64,000 nucleotides of DNA from positions 15,787 to 79,786 of the forward strand of contig ML976658.1 of assembly GCA_010015655.1 (NCBI GenBank), read 5' to 3'. Origin of the DNA: Bimuria novae-zelandiae CBS 107.79 (lineage: Eukaryota; Ascomycota; Dothideomycetes; Pleosporales; Didymosphaeriaceae). Positions 1-9,704 of the stretch are shown piece by piece; the stretch's first letter is position 1, and each line of letters begins with the position of its first letter. The notes beneath the pieces are model-generated. The model worked only from the letters and a program-made list of their open reading frames with translations. It ran no database searches and was not told the DNA's origin. Both the position numbers and the translations under genes were made by a program.

Positions 1-1
1 A

Positions 2-995
2 CGCAGTATCAAAAGGGCCGTACCAAGTTCAGAACACGTTGAAGACTCTGTCTGGGGACGGATGCGTGCATTATTGAGATGCAAGACATCGGAGGAGTAT
101 TATTCCTTACTTGATCTGTTGATAGGTAAGTCCTCGAAATGTGTTTGCAACACATTACTAACATAATATAGAAAATGAGCTAGAAGTGAAGGCTCGCAAC
201 TGGGCCCGGCATAAGAAGAATCCAGTTATTGCCGCGGGGCTCGTTTTTTGTTGCAGCAATATCAAAGATCGAGATGTTTGGAATACATTAGCATCAAATT
301 CGAACGTTGCTGAGCAGGCCGGGCAAAAGGGCTATCGAACTGGAAAACATGTGCCTTTACTTGGTGCAATCTTTAAGTAAGCTGTCTAAACATGTTCTGA
401 ACGCGCTCGTAACGCGTTCCAGCGGTATGCAAACGGACCTCCAGGATATCCAAGAATTTGATGCACGCGATAGATACGGCGTTCGACATTCTTGGCGGGG
501 TACCGCATCTCCGGGGCAGCGATACTTCATTAACCAAGGCCGTGAAGCTAGTAAGTTATCTAAACATGATTAGAACGTGTCTGAAACATGTTTAGAGAGA
601 AAAAGATCGCGTCGTGCTGAGGAAGACGATATTACTGATTTTACAGATGATGATTCGATACTTGAGGTGGCCGATTCCTCAGGACACGTACGTACGTCAA
701 GGAGAGTAGTTTCTAAAACAAGAAGAACTTCTCATGTACGCTCTACCTCACGGTCACTATCTCTACAATCTTCGCCTGCACCCTCTTCCTCTAGAAGAGA
801 AGATATGTTAATGTAAGAGCAAGTGATCTATTAAAATTATGTTTCTAATATATTTATATTAGTTCTTAACGCCCTTTACGTCAGGCCTTGCTATCAAGCC
901 AAGCTACTGGCCAGGCCTTACAGGAAGAACGAGAACGTATAGCTGTTGAACGGGAGCGTCTTGAGCTGGACATGAAGCGATTAGAATTGAGATAA
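2..995 (+). CDS. 3' part of a multi-intron gene of a fungal repeat-associated family (5' end outside window)
   Basis: The open frame enters from the left edge. Exons I support are 2-125, 172-376, 423-550 and 596-812; the introns are 46, 46 and 45 nt with GTAAG donors and TAG or CAG acceptors. The joined product has a W-x2-H-x3-P segment, an N-x-AEQ segment followed by a small basic loop, then a DARDRYGVRHSW segment, an acidic and Ser/Arg-rich stretch, and a charged helix rich in ERER and LELDMKRLEL that ends at a TAA at 993-995. This order matches a family I remember from many fungal genomes, often as repeat-linked hypothetical proteins with a C-terminal coiled coil. Function is unknown to me; a transposon-derived role is inference. 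The join to the last exon (about 879-995) is unclear, because the apparent 813-862 intron leads into a stop, so the copy may be broken. Confidence 0.55.
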
Positions 996-1047
996 AGAAG
1001 CGGGAATTTGAGAAGGGTACGTAAGAGCAGGTTATGGAAAAAGGATT

Positions 1048-1125
1048 GAAACTTGTTATGATCTTATTGGAAACTTGTTCTAATCTTATTAGAAACTTGT
1101 TCTAATCTTGATGAAAACTTGTTTC
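1048..1125. repeat. 22-bp tandem repeat, about 3.5 copies
   Basis: Units start at 1048, 1070, 1092 and 1114 (partial). Each begins GAAACTTGTT (the last AAAACTTGTT) and continues with a variant of CTAATCTTATTA. It lies just past the stop of the preceding gene, so it may be in its 3' untranslated region. Confidence 0.75.
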
Positions 1126-1922
1126 GCTAAGCTACCTACTATGCCACATTTGTCCTAAGCCGATGGCGGAATGTGCTACCTAATTGGGGTAACGTGTACG
1201 CACGTTCCTGATAAAAGTTCACGTGCTCTGCCAAGCCGCTAACCTTATTCCGTAACTTATCCCCAAGGTTAGCCGAGGTATCTCCCAAGGTCAGATGAGT
1301 TGCATCCTCAACAAGGTTTATACTAGCGACTCAGCCGCGAGCCTTTGGCCTATCACGTGTTTTGCGACTGGAAAGTGTCTAGAAGTACGACTGCAATCTG
1401 TAAAATTCGTTCCCTGTTTTCTGAGCTCACTAGTAGAAACCCGCCCTCCCATTCGCGGACGAGACCACGGTATGTACGCTCGCTCGCTCTTTTAGCACGC
1501 TGAAAAGCATTGGACGCGCTGCAAACTCATGCGCAGCGCATATACCGCGAACGCCGATAATAAAACTAATATTTACATTAACATATGCGCCTTGCATAGG
1601 CAGCAGAGATACATATGTAGATGAATCGTACATTGGGAAAGAAAAGTCCAGGGGTATCTGTGAAGAGAAGCATAACGCCATAACCGCATGAATGCACATG
1701 AACTCCGTCCCCATCTGCCATAGATGAACGTTTGGTTCCAAACCCACACCCTCTCCCATGTCCGACGCGCAGCACAACCTAAGGTCGTATTCTGCCATTG
1801 GAGTGGTGCAAAATCTCCATGCGCCGTACCTATATGCAAGCTCTTTCAGCTCCGGTGGCTGCGGGGAATAAATGTCGCCGACCGGTGAAGATAATCGATC
1901 GCGGTCGTAAAGCTGAGCTTGC
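1126..1922. other. Intergenic, no supported gene
   Basis: This stretch separates the plus-strand gene ending at 995 from the minus-strand membrane protein ending at 1923. Open frames here, including a 122-codon one on the minus strand at 1430-1798, have no recognisable motif, membrane pattern or neat splice structure. It probably contains the 3' regions of the two flanking genes. Confidence 0.5.
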
Positions 1923-3432
1923 TCAGACGGTTGTGTGCGAGCGTCGTGTGTGCGAATGCCGCGCCGAGCTCGCCAGTGGGTGATGACCCTCTACATCCCG
2001 CTGCGCATCGGCGTACAAATCGCGCACATCTATATCTTGAGCGTCCGACTCGTCGTACAACGGCTGGCTCCGCCCCTCTCCCGGTTTGTTCGGCTCTTGA
2101 GTTGGGTCGACGGACGGGGTCGAGGGCGACTCGTCGTCAAATGCGCTGCGCACCATACTCAAAGGATCGCGATATTGTTCGCCCTGCTGAAAGAAAGACT
2201 GTTCTCGATCAGGCAGGCCAGTGCTCTTTTGCTTCCCGTTCTGATCGAACGAGAGTTTGAAGTTTGCGGCCGCGTTGCCGTTGCCGTTGGCATTGCCGTG
2301 CAGAGCTTGGTCTTCTGAGCTCGTACCCACTTCTAACAGATTGTGTTGCTTTTCCCTGGCTTCGCGCTCAGCGGTTTCCCACGTCTGGACAAGGTTGTTG
2401 CCGTTACGCATCCTGCGATCACTATCGTCGATTGAGTAGCTGCCTAACCGGCTGATTTTGAACGCTCTCAAGCGGTCGAGAGCCATCTTGAAGTCGTCCA
2501 GGATGACCGAGTCGGTGAGACATTTGAAGACGAAGGCGAGCTTCCAAAATGGATTGATGCCTGTGTCCGCGCCCCCGGCGAGTTTGATGGCACCAGTGAC
2601 CGAGCACACGTCGCAGATGACAAAGCTAATACTGATGATCATTGACGTGAGCATGATTCCGAAGCGCGGTGAAATTCGGATGATGTCCCGAAGGGTCATG
2701 GCGTAATGATTTTTGATGATGTAAAACAAATAGACCGTGGTGATGATCCACCAGGGATCTCGGAAGAGCAGTTCGAGCGGCCGTGTCTTTTTGAACCAGT
2801 TGCTGGTTCCGTTGAAGTACGTGAAGTTCGCGTAGAGCTCAATGACCCAGTAAGGAAATGTGAGTACGCAAGTGTATAAGAAGACAAGGCTCCAGAACCG
2901 GGAAAGGAAAGGCTTTATCTTCAGCCATGAGATGAAGTTGTGAAGAACCCATGACATGTTTAGTAGAATCGCGGCGGCGGATAACCACCAGTTGCTGGCT
3001 TTGCCACCTGGGAACAACCAAAAGCCTTGCCATATTCCCAAGAGTAGCTGCACCGAACATTAGTCGTTTGCCAGTAAAATGTGAGGGTGAGTAGCTATAC
3101 CTCTACGAGAATCAACTGGACACCGAGTTAGCGGCTGTCTTTATCTCGGGGACGTACTCTACACCTACCTTGTGCAGAAGCACCCCTCTGCGCATGTTCG
3201 CGAGGGTGATGAAAATCATAATAATGAGCGATCCCACCAGGTAACCTTGCGCCCAGGCCTCGATGATGAGGCCTTCTGGCGTCCTAGGCCTCGGCTGGTG
3301 ACCCACGATGTTCGGATCAGCATCTCGCGATATTCGAATTATTGGACTCATTGTGTTCGTGTTCTTGGTGTGCCGTCTTGACCAATGGGCGCCGAGGTAG
3401 TTGGCGTGACGTAGCGTGATGTGCCCTGTCAA
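1923..3432 (-). CDS. Multi-pass integral membrane protein with a 15-nt microexon
   Basis: Model: exon 1 at 3169-3432, microexon at 3101-3115, exon 3 at 1923-3047, separated by two 53-nt introns (3116-3168 and 3048-3100). This gives 467 residues. The microexon adds LILVE, so the junction reads LLHK-LILVE-LLLGIWQGFW, which matches the continuous sequence I remember in fungal relatives. About six or seven hydrophobic segments lie between residues 63 and 300, including LVGSLIIMIFITL, a WWLSAAAILLNMSW segment, and FGIMLTSMIISISFVI. A hydrophilic Ser/Glu/Gln-rich tail follows and ends in a His/Arg-rich stretch. The family is a conserved fungal membrane protein of unknown function. The first ATG (3432) is used, but an ATG 27 codons further in (MSPIIRIS) is also plausible. 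Confidence 0.8.
3101..3115 (-). other. 15-nt microexon
   Basis: Five codons (LILVE) lie between an upstream intron with branch-like GCTAAC ending TGTCCAG and a downstream intron starting GTATAG and ending GTGCAG. Skipping it keeps frame but removes five residues from a membrane segment. Reading straight through from exon 1 meets a stop. Confidence 0.75.
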
Positions 3433-4048
3433 GAAAACATTTTGCTTCCAGCGATTGCCTTGAAAGCGAACGGAGGCGTTAGAGGGATGCAGCGGCGCTG
3501 GGGTTTATGACAAGACTAGGCACTGTGTGAGGTACGGAGGACGAACGGGTAACATGCCAGGCGCGCCCTCTCGCCTCCGCAATTTACATGACGAGGCGTT
3601 CAGTGACGACGTGCGAGCCGACAAACGGCGACTCAGAGGCCGAGAATAAGAGCGCCACTTTGCCTGATGTGGTCTGGATTCGGCGCGTTAGTGGTGCCAT
3701 CAGCCGTTAGACCCGGGAGACACGAGGTTGCCTCGAAGCCCTGGAGGTCGCCTGCTCCCCAACAAAGAGCCAGGAGCCAAGGGGGTCGACCTCAAAGAAT
3801 CGCGCATTTCATATGGTTGGGATCCTTTCTTATCGCGACAGTCACCACGTCCTCGTCGCCATTTTTCGCGTTTTATTTTTATTTTTAACGAACGCTCCTC
3901 GTATACCGTCCAGGCGAGCTGCTGTCCGCGTGGCCGACTGTGACACTGGTAGCGCAAACTCGCTGCGCTTGGCTTCGGCTAGCCATCGATGTGAGTTCGC
4001 GGTGCGTATCACCACAGCTGACTGGGTTATGGTCCTTGGAGCTCGGTC
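3433..4048. other. Intergenic, no supported gene
   Basis: This lies upstream of the minus-strand membrane protein and probably holds its promoter and 5' leader. Short open frames overlap on both strands at 3667-4112, but none shows a family motif or a consistent splice pattern. Confidence 0.45.
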
Positions 4049-4050
4049 TA

Positions 4051-4282
4051 CGAGGAGCTCGTTTTTAGTGAGACATATGCCAAGGTCTTTCGATCTGACA
4101 GCCCAACATTAAAACCCTTTAAAATAATTATTTCTAAAAGTTAAATATATAAGAAGATAGCTCTGAATCTCCTCTCTTAGATTTTGAATTTTTATAAATT
4201 AATATTTGATATTGCGATTGTAATGCAGCACTGTTACATTGAAAAAACCTTGGCATATTCCTCTCTAAAAACGAGCTCCTCG
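4051..4282. mobile_element. MITE with about 40-bp terminal inverted repeats and TA target duplication
   Basis: The left end starts CGAGGAGCTCGTTTTTAG and runs into ATATGCCAAGG. The right end is its inverted counterpart, ending CGAGCTCCTCG at 4282. TA dinucleotides flank both ends (4049-4050 and 4283-4284). The roughly 150-bp AT-rich middle has no coding potential. Size, inverted ends and TA duplication fit a non-autonomous Tc1/mariner-type element; the autonomous parent is not in this window. Confidence 0.75.
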
Positions 4283-4284
4283 TA

Positions 4285-4756
4285 CCTTCAGCTCTTTGGT
4301 TGCGTTGCGCCCTGCGCTCACTACATAGCGTTGGGTCGGGTCCAGGGTCTGGACCAGTTGTGCGGAGTAAATGTCGGTGCACTGTTGCGCCTCTTCGATA
4401 GCATAGGCGCACGAATTAGCGCGTGGATTTGTTGCTGCACAAGTTCATTGCGAGCGTGACATATTGCTCGTCCCTAGTAAAAGCACTTTCCGCAAGAAGC
4501 AACGGCTAAGTTACCTCCGTGCGATCGCGTGTTTGTCTGACTCTCAGCCGTGCGAGCTTCTCTCTCACGCTTACTGCAGCTGTGTGGCGCAACTCAGCTT
4601 TGTTAGACATTAAGTACACAGCCTGTACTGCACTCGGCAGGCTTGACTGTAGTTTCTGTGGCACATGCTTCCAAATAGGGAACCCACGCATCTGACACGA
4701 TGTACACCGAAGACCAGGGACGCTCGAACGCCTTATAGCAGGCAACGAAGCATTTC
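4285..4756. other. Intergenic, no supported gene
   Basis: This follows the 3' end of the minus-strand dehydrogenase. No motif-bearing frame was recognised. It may hold the dehydrogenase 3' untranslated region. Confidence 0.45.
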
Positions 4757-5886
4757 TCACACTATGCTTGCCAGGACTGTGGTCGCGAACTTCCCTCTAA
4801 CACGTTCCTGGAGCCAATTGGGAAGTCCCCGAATCCATGTCAGCCAACCCAGACTCGCAGGCAGGATTAATTGACCGCCTGAGCACTTCAATATCTGTTC
4901 AGCTATCGCGTTCGCTACTTCTGCAGGCTCCAAGAACTTGCTACCGGCGGCTTCCAATGTCACTTTGAGAGGATTGATCAGTGGCGTTCGGACCCAGATG
5001 GGATGGACTGAAGTGAACAGAATGTTCGACGCCTTGTGCTTCAGTCTGGCTTCTACGGCAAGACCTGCGAGACTGTGAGTGAAACTCTCATTCTACAGTA
5101 GTTAGAAGTATGTTCACCTTCGTGCAAGCTGAAACTAGCTTGTTTCGTCGCGGTATAATCGACCATACCCGCAACAGTCACAAATGACCCCAGGCTTGCG
5201 ACTGTCACTACGTGGCCTTTGTTCTTCTGGATCATGTCTGGAAGGAACGCCTGAGCCGTGTACCAATGACTGAGCACATTGACATCAAAAATCTTGCGCA
5301 GGTATTCGGGCGACGTATCAAGAATTGGATGGGGTTCGGTGATGCCTGCATTGTTGACGAGGATTGTAGGTAACCCCAGCGTAGCCCTCACTTTGTCCGC
5401 AGTACTGGCAACTGCCGAAGGATCGGCAATATCGCAAGAGAAGAACTGGATGCCGGCGTACCCCTGAAGAGCGGGCGGCAGTTGCTGGATATCCAGAATC
5501 GCGACCTTGACACCCTTGAGGACCAAGCGCTTGACCACTAGTAGCCCAATGCCACTACATCCCCCTGTCACAACAGCGATCTCTTCATTCCACTTCCATC
5601 TCCTCTTCTCGTTGTTGATTCTGTACCCGTTCAATGCAAGCTCGTTGAGCGTCTTGTTGATTGAGCGGGTCAGCCCCAGCGCAAGCAACCCCTTCAGAAT
5701 CTTCGTAACGCGTGCGAGTGTCTGTGGATTCCGAAGCGCGGATACAGTATTTACCAGGCGGTTCCGAATCTTCGCAGGTCCTATGGTCAGGATCCAAAGA
5801 AGCATCCCAGTTACGGCTGGATTGAGGGTGGCATGGGAGACCGCAGTCGCCAACAGGGAGACAAGCTTGGAAAGGGTGGAAGACAT
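4757..5886 (-). CDS. Short-chain dehydrogenase/reductase with N-terminal membrane anchor
   Basis: Exons 5118-5886 and 4757-5064 are joined across a 53-nt intron (5065-5117), giving 358 residues. It is an NAD(P)(H)-dependent oxidoreductase of the classical SDR superfamily. The cofactor motif TGGCSGIG is at residues 107-114, NNAG at 178-181, the active-site Tyr and Lys are in YTATK at 244-248, and a candidate catalytic Ser lies in VASLGS. An N-terminal hydrophobic stretch (about residues 20-36) and a second before residue 75 suggest membrane attachment, as in retinol-dehydrogenase-like or SDR16C-type enzymes of the endoplasmic reticulum or lipid droplets. Substrate cannot be told. All key residues are present and no disruption is seen. 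An upstream acceptor in the intron would give an immediate stop, which supports the junction used. Confidence 0.88.
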
Positions 5887-5941
5887 GGCGGTGCAACCGA
5901 ACGCAGATCCGAAAAGCTTGAAAGAAGAGGGTGTATGCTAA

Positions 5942-6356
5942 AACACTTGCTTATATCCCATCTGTGTAGCAGGCGTCTGATAGATTAAGTCCGGTTTACG
6001 AGGATGAGGGGTAGCGCCACAGCGAACCCTGTCAGCGATACGGGGTCGCATTGGACAGTACATATTGCCCAACTGCTACCAAGACAATGCGAGCCAATTA
6101 GGTAGGGTAGTTCCAGCGGATAGCACGAGACTAAGCGTTAACCAATGAGAACGGTGAGTGACGTCATTCTTTGAACTCACACAAGACACTTCCAACTACC
6201 ATGATAACATTCTATCCCGAGTAATTAACTCTATTGATAGCACCGATACCCTTTAACACCCGGTCCCATCTTCAGCTCGTTCCACCCATCCTGCATACCC
6301 TCCACGACTCGCACACGGCCTGCGTCGACGCCCGTTTCGGCTAGATATTATGGATG
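5942..6356. other. Intergenic, promoter side of the dehydrogenase
   Basis: No gene is seen. Besides the CCAAT and CRE-like sites, the stretch has no notable repeat. Confidence 0.4.
6142..6166. promoter_or_regulatory. CCAAT box and perfect CRE-type palindrome upstream of the dehydrogenase
   Basis: CCAAT is at 6142-6146 and the palindrome TGACGTCA at 6159-6166, about 255-280 bp upstream of the minus-strand dehydrogenase ATG. TGACGTCA is the consensus bound by CREB/ATF-type bZIP factors. Use in vivo is not shown. Confidence 0.45.
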
Positions 6357-6581
6357 CTACACCAAACGGGTACGTTGAAGTTCGTCTGAGCCTTTCAACT
6401 TTGTCTGCATATGCTCCTCTTCCTTTAGCCAGGCTGCGGCAATGTTCTGCATCATTTCAATTTGCGCAGCCTGTCTCTCTGCCACTTTCAGGTCTCTTTG
6501 CATCCAGTTGCCACTCTTCAGGAACCACATGAAACTCTGTGGCTTGTTCCTCTGCTCATGTGAGATTCCACGAAAGTCCAT
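6357..6581 (-). CDS. Small hypothetical protein, doubtful
   Basis: A 74-codon frame from an ATG at 6581 encodes a Gln/Glu/Lys-rich, probably helical protein containing FMWFLKSGNWMQRDLK and an IAAAWLKEEEH segment. The amino-acid mix looks more protein-like than neighbouring frames. The same frame continues upstream to about 6614 without an ATG, so a 5' exon between 6620 and 6805 is possible, but I could not place a convincing intron. No family is recognised. It lies head-to-head with the subtilisin gene. Confidence 0.3.
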   Translation of the reverse strand: MDFRGISHEQRNKPQSFMWFLKSGNWMQRDLKVAERQAAQIEMMQNIAAAWLKEEEHMQTKLKGSDELQRTRLV

Positions 6582-6852
6582 CGGGCGTGTGACTGTCTCA
6601 ACCAACCTCGCCACAACTGTACATTAACATTGTCATTATCATCCTGTTCCTGACTATCTGTCCATTCCTTTCCTCCTTTGATTTCCACTTTGTAGAACGG
6701 CACAGCAACTTGGCAAGGTCCAAGGCAGACCGTACACATTTGACGTGTCCTTTCATAAATCATGATATAAAGAAACGCCGGCCAGCCGTACAGAAATTCG
6801 TTCACTCCTCAATTCGGCGAATATCATACTTGTACCTTTTTCTAAATACACA

Positions 6853-9400
6853 ATGCATTTCCTGTTCATTTTGCTCGTCTATTTCGAGATGGTATTGTCA
6901 AATCCGTCTCCTAATATATGGGTTAGAGGCTTCGAAGCTCCGTCGAACCTGAATTCTCTGGCTTCTCGCGATACTTCTCTCACCGTTTATCCGACTGACC
7001 CTGAAAACACCGCCCAGATTCTTGAGACAAACAAATTCCTCAAGAGCCTTTATGGAGAAGAGCACGTCAAATTCAACCCACAGGATGAGTCTCTTTCATG
7101 GACCATCTCACTCCAGAACGATGATAAAACAGATACACTTCAAGATTACCCAAGACTCCGTTTAACCAAGGATACAGAAGAATCTAAACGCTCCGAAGTC
7201 GTTAAACGCGATGACTCCTACTACATCGCCATCGCGGCAAACCCCGAAAATGACGAACAGACCAAGGCGACGCGAGAATTTCTGAACTCGAAGGTAAAGA
7301 ACTCGAAGCAAGAGATTGTTGAACTTCACAAGCCTGGCACCGATCATGTCATGGCCTGGGCTTATCTACAATTGACCAGTGATGCAAAGGCGGCTGTGGA
7401 AGCGTATGAAGGCATCAAACCACCCTTGGGCGACGACAGTGAAGTGACTGATGAGCGAGCCGTTACAACGAATGAGCATATCGACGTCCGAACAGCCCCA
7501 AGATCCGATGAGTTCGGGTCCTCTCACAGGGCATCCAAGAGCGTTGAAAAGCGATTTCTCCCTGCCAAACGCGCCGTGACCTACACCAAACAAGCAGGCG
7601 CACCCGCACATCTTGTCATGATAAGCCAGCCAAAGTATGTTCCCGGAGGCGGCTATTGGTATGAATCACGCTAATCATCGAATCTTAGGGAAATGGCAGA
7701 TAAGAAGCTCAATGACTTCGTGTATGACGAGAACGCAGGGATCGGGACTTATGTCTATATCATCGACTCGGGCGCAGCCTACAACGTCAAGAATGTAAGT
7801 TCAGCCTGCTTTGGTGATACTTAAAGGACTACAATTGAATCCATTGCAGAAAGATGGAAATAAGGAGTTCGAAAGAGTGGAACCTCTCCAAACCCAGCAC
7901 TCAAAGGACGACGGAGAGAAAGAAGATGAAGATGCTAGTACTGCATCACATGGCACATTGGTTTCATCGCAGGCCGTAGGCAGAAAGTATGGCGTTGCGA
8001 AAGCGGCGACCCTCGTTTCGGTCAAACTGAGGACGAAAGGTAGAAGGATTGGAGATTTCCTTCAAGGGTTGGAGGACGTCAGTAAACATTTGGAGGGCAA
8101 ACCGGAACGCCATGCAAAATCCGTTGTCATTTCCAGTCTAGGGTTCAAGAGTCAGATGACTCACGAAAAAGCGAAGTCCGATCCAGATGCGGAAATAATG
8201 CGCGCCTACTTCGACAGGTTGTTTGGAATGGGCGTGCCTTTCATTTCGTCCTCAGGCAATCTTGGCGAAATATTTAAGATAATCGACAGACTGCCTAAGG
8301 TGTTGGAAGACCCAGAAACACCAATTATTAACGTCGGTGCGGTTGACATGGATGGTAATAAGCCCCCGATGTCTCAGGATGGACCCCAACTCACCATTAG
8401 CGCGCCGGGCGTTGGCGTTACGGGTCAGACGAAGGAAGAGGGAACGGAAAAGGAAGAGACGGGCACATCGCATGGTGAGTCAACCATAGTTCTCGTTCGT
8501 AGACATACTAATCCATGAATCCAGCCGCACCACTGGTTGCGGGCGTTATCGCAACATACCTCAATTATGATCCGCCACCATGGGACGGGTCCAAAAAGGG
8601 CAAAGCACGCGTTCAAGCTATAAAGGACTGTGAACCTAAGATGAGGCTGAAAAGTGATGATATGCATGACCTACGAAGGGTGAGCGCTAAGGGCGTATAT
8701 ACCAGCAGTCAGGGGTCACCGCTCCTCCGGGAAGCTGCATACGCCAGCAATCAGGTGCCGCTTCTCCGGGAAGCTGCATATGCCAATGAAACATAACCAA
8801 TGAAGGAAAACGAGCCATCTGCAGGCTGGCAGTCTCACCGGAAGCTTCACCCATCACAAGGACTACATCAGATCTGATAAGTCGAGCTGGGTACACAAAG
8901 CAGGCAGCGACGTAAACGTCATCTGGAATGGCGCAACGAAAGAAGATCACAAGAGTGCGGGAGCAAACCAAGAAAATCCTCCATCGCCGCAGCCCCCTCC
9001 CCCAGCACCAGCACCCCCAACAAAAGCTATCTCCATTATCCTGCAGAACTACATCGACGAAGTCGCTAATACAAACTCTTGGCTGTTCTTCACTACCTCT
9101 ATTGGCGTCTCTGTTCTCTGTCACAGCGAGAAGGACGCCGTATTCCAGGTCCCAACTGCGGACGACCCCGCGATGATTGACAATCCGCCTTGGCCCGGTG
9201 GCACGTACCCATTGAAACTAGATGGCATGGACTGTGAGTACAAGAATGATGGAAGTAATCCGGGAGCGCTTTGGTGTAAAGGAAGGGATGGGCCGATTGG
9301 GTGTAAAGAGGACAACCTAAGGTGGAGTAAGGAGGGTAAGGAGTGTGATAGCGGGCTTTGGAGTATCACGCAACATCCAGTTGCATTTTGTGAATGGTAG
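6853..9400 (+). CDS. Secreted subtilisin-family (S8) serine protease, five exons
   Basis: Exons 6853-7634, 7689-7794, 7850-8474, 8525-8679 and 8825-9400 join to 747 residues; introns are 54, 55, 50 and 145 nt. The catalytic triad is complete: Asp287 in YVYIIDSGA, His330 in SHGTLVSS and Ser503 in GTSHAAPLVAG. Oxyanion Asn433 is in SSSGN. The Ser motif is split by intron 3 and restored only after splicing. Residues 1-16 form a hydrophobic signal peptide and a long pro-region of about 240 residues follows. After the catalytic domain come a Pro-rich linker (PPSPQPPPPAPAPP) and a C-terminal domain with six cysteines. The enzyme is expected to act outside the cell. Placement of intron 4 matters: without it the protein stops at 8796. 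It is the last host gene before the transposon nest. Confidence 0.88.
8692..8790 (+). repeat. Imperfect tandem duplication inside subtilisin intron 4
   Basis: Two copies of about 40 bp share TCCGGGAAGCTGCATA followed by YGCCA. They account for the unusual length of this intron (145 nt against about 50). Retention would add in-frame repeated residues ending in LLREAAYA twice. Confidence 0.6.
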
Positions 9401-9704
9401 GTTGGCGAGGAATGAGAGGTATCACATAGTGTTGTTGTTGTTGTTGGCGGAAGGTGTTCCGGTAAGCAACCGGCAGGAAGCGTCTACTTCTGTTTACGCA
9501 CTAGTGCTGGCACTAGCCTATAGAGCTAGCTCCTCCGGGAGATCTATACAATCACTCTTTTTTCTCCACTTTGTTCAACAGTTGTGAGGGCACCGAGCAA
9601 TAGGACAGCAGTTAGATGGAAACAAGTTAGATTGAATTTGTAGCGGACCGATCAGGTGTGAAGATGAGATGAAAGTTAATTGGCTCGTACTAGTGAGATA
9701 CTAC
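9401..9704. other. 3' flank of the subtilisin and border of gene space
   Basis: No gene is seen. Base composition shifts towards AT-rich just beyond this stretch. Confidence 0.5.

Noticed and set aside
1430..1798. 122-codon minus-strand open frame
   Set aside because: No domain or splice support, overlaps other equally long frames, and lies between two genes' 3' ends.
3667..4112. Overlapping open frames on both strands
   Set aside because: No family motif, no consistent splice sites, and frames on both strands are of equal length, as expected by chance in a GC-balanced region.
9345..9587. 80-codon plus-strand open frame overlapping the subtilisin end
   Set aside because: Out of frame with the last subtilisin exon and lacking any motif.
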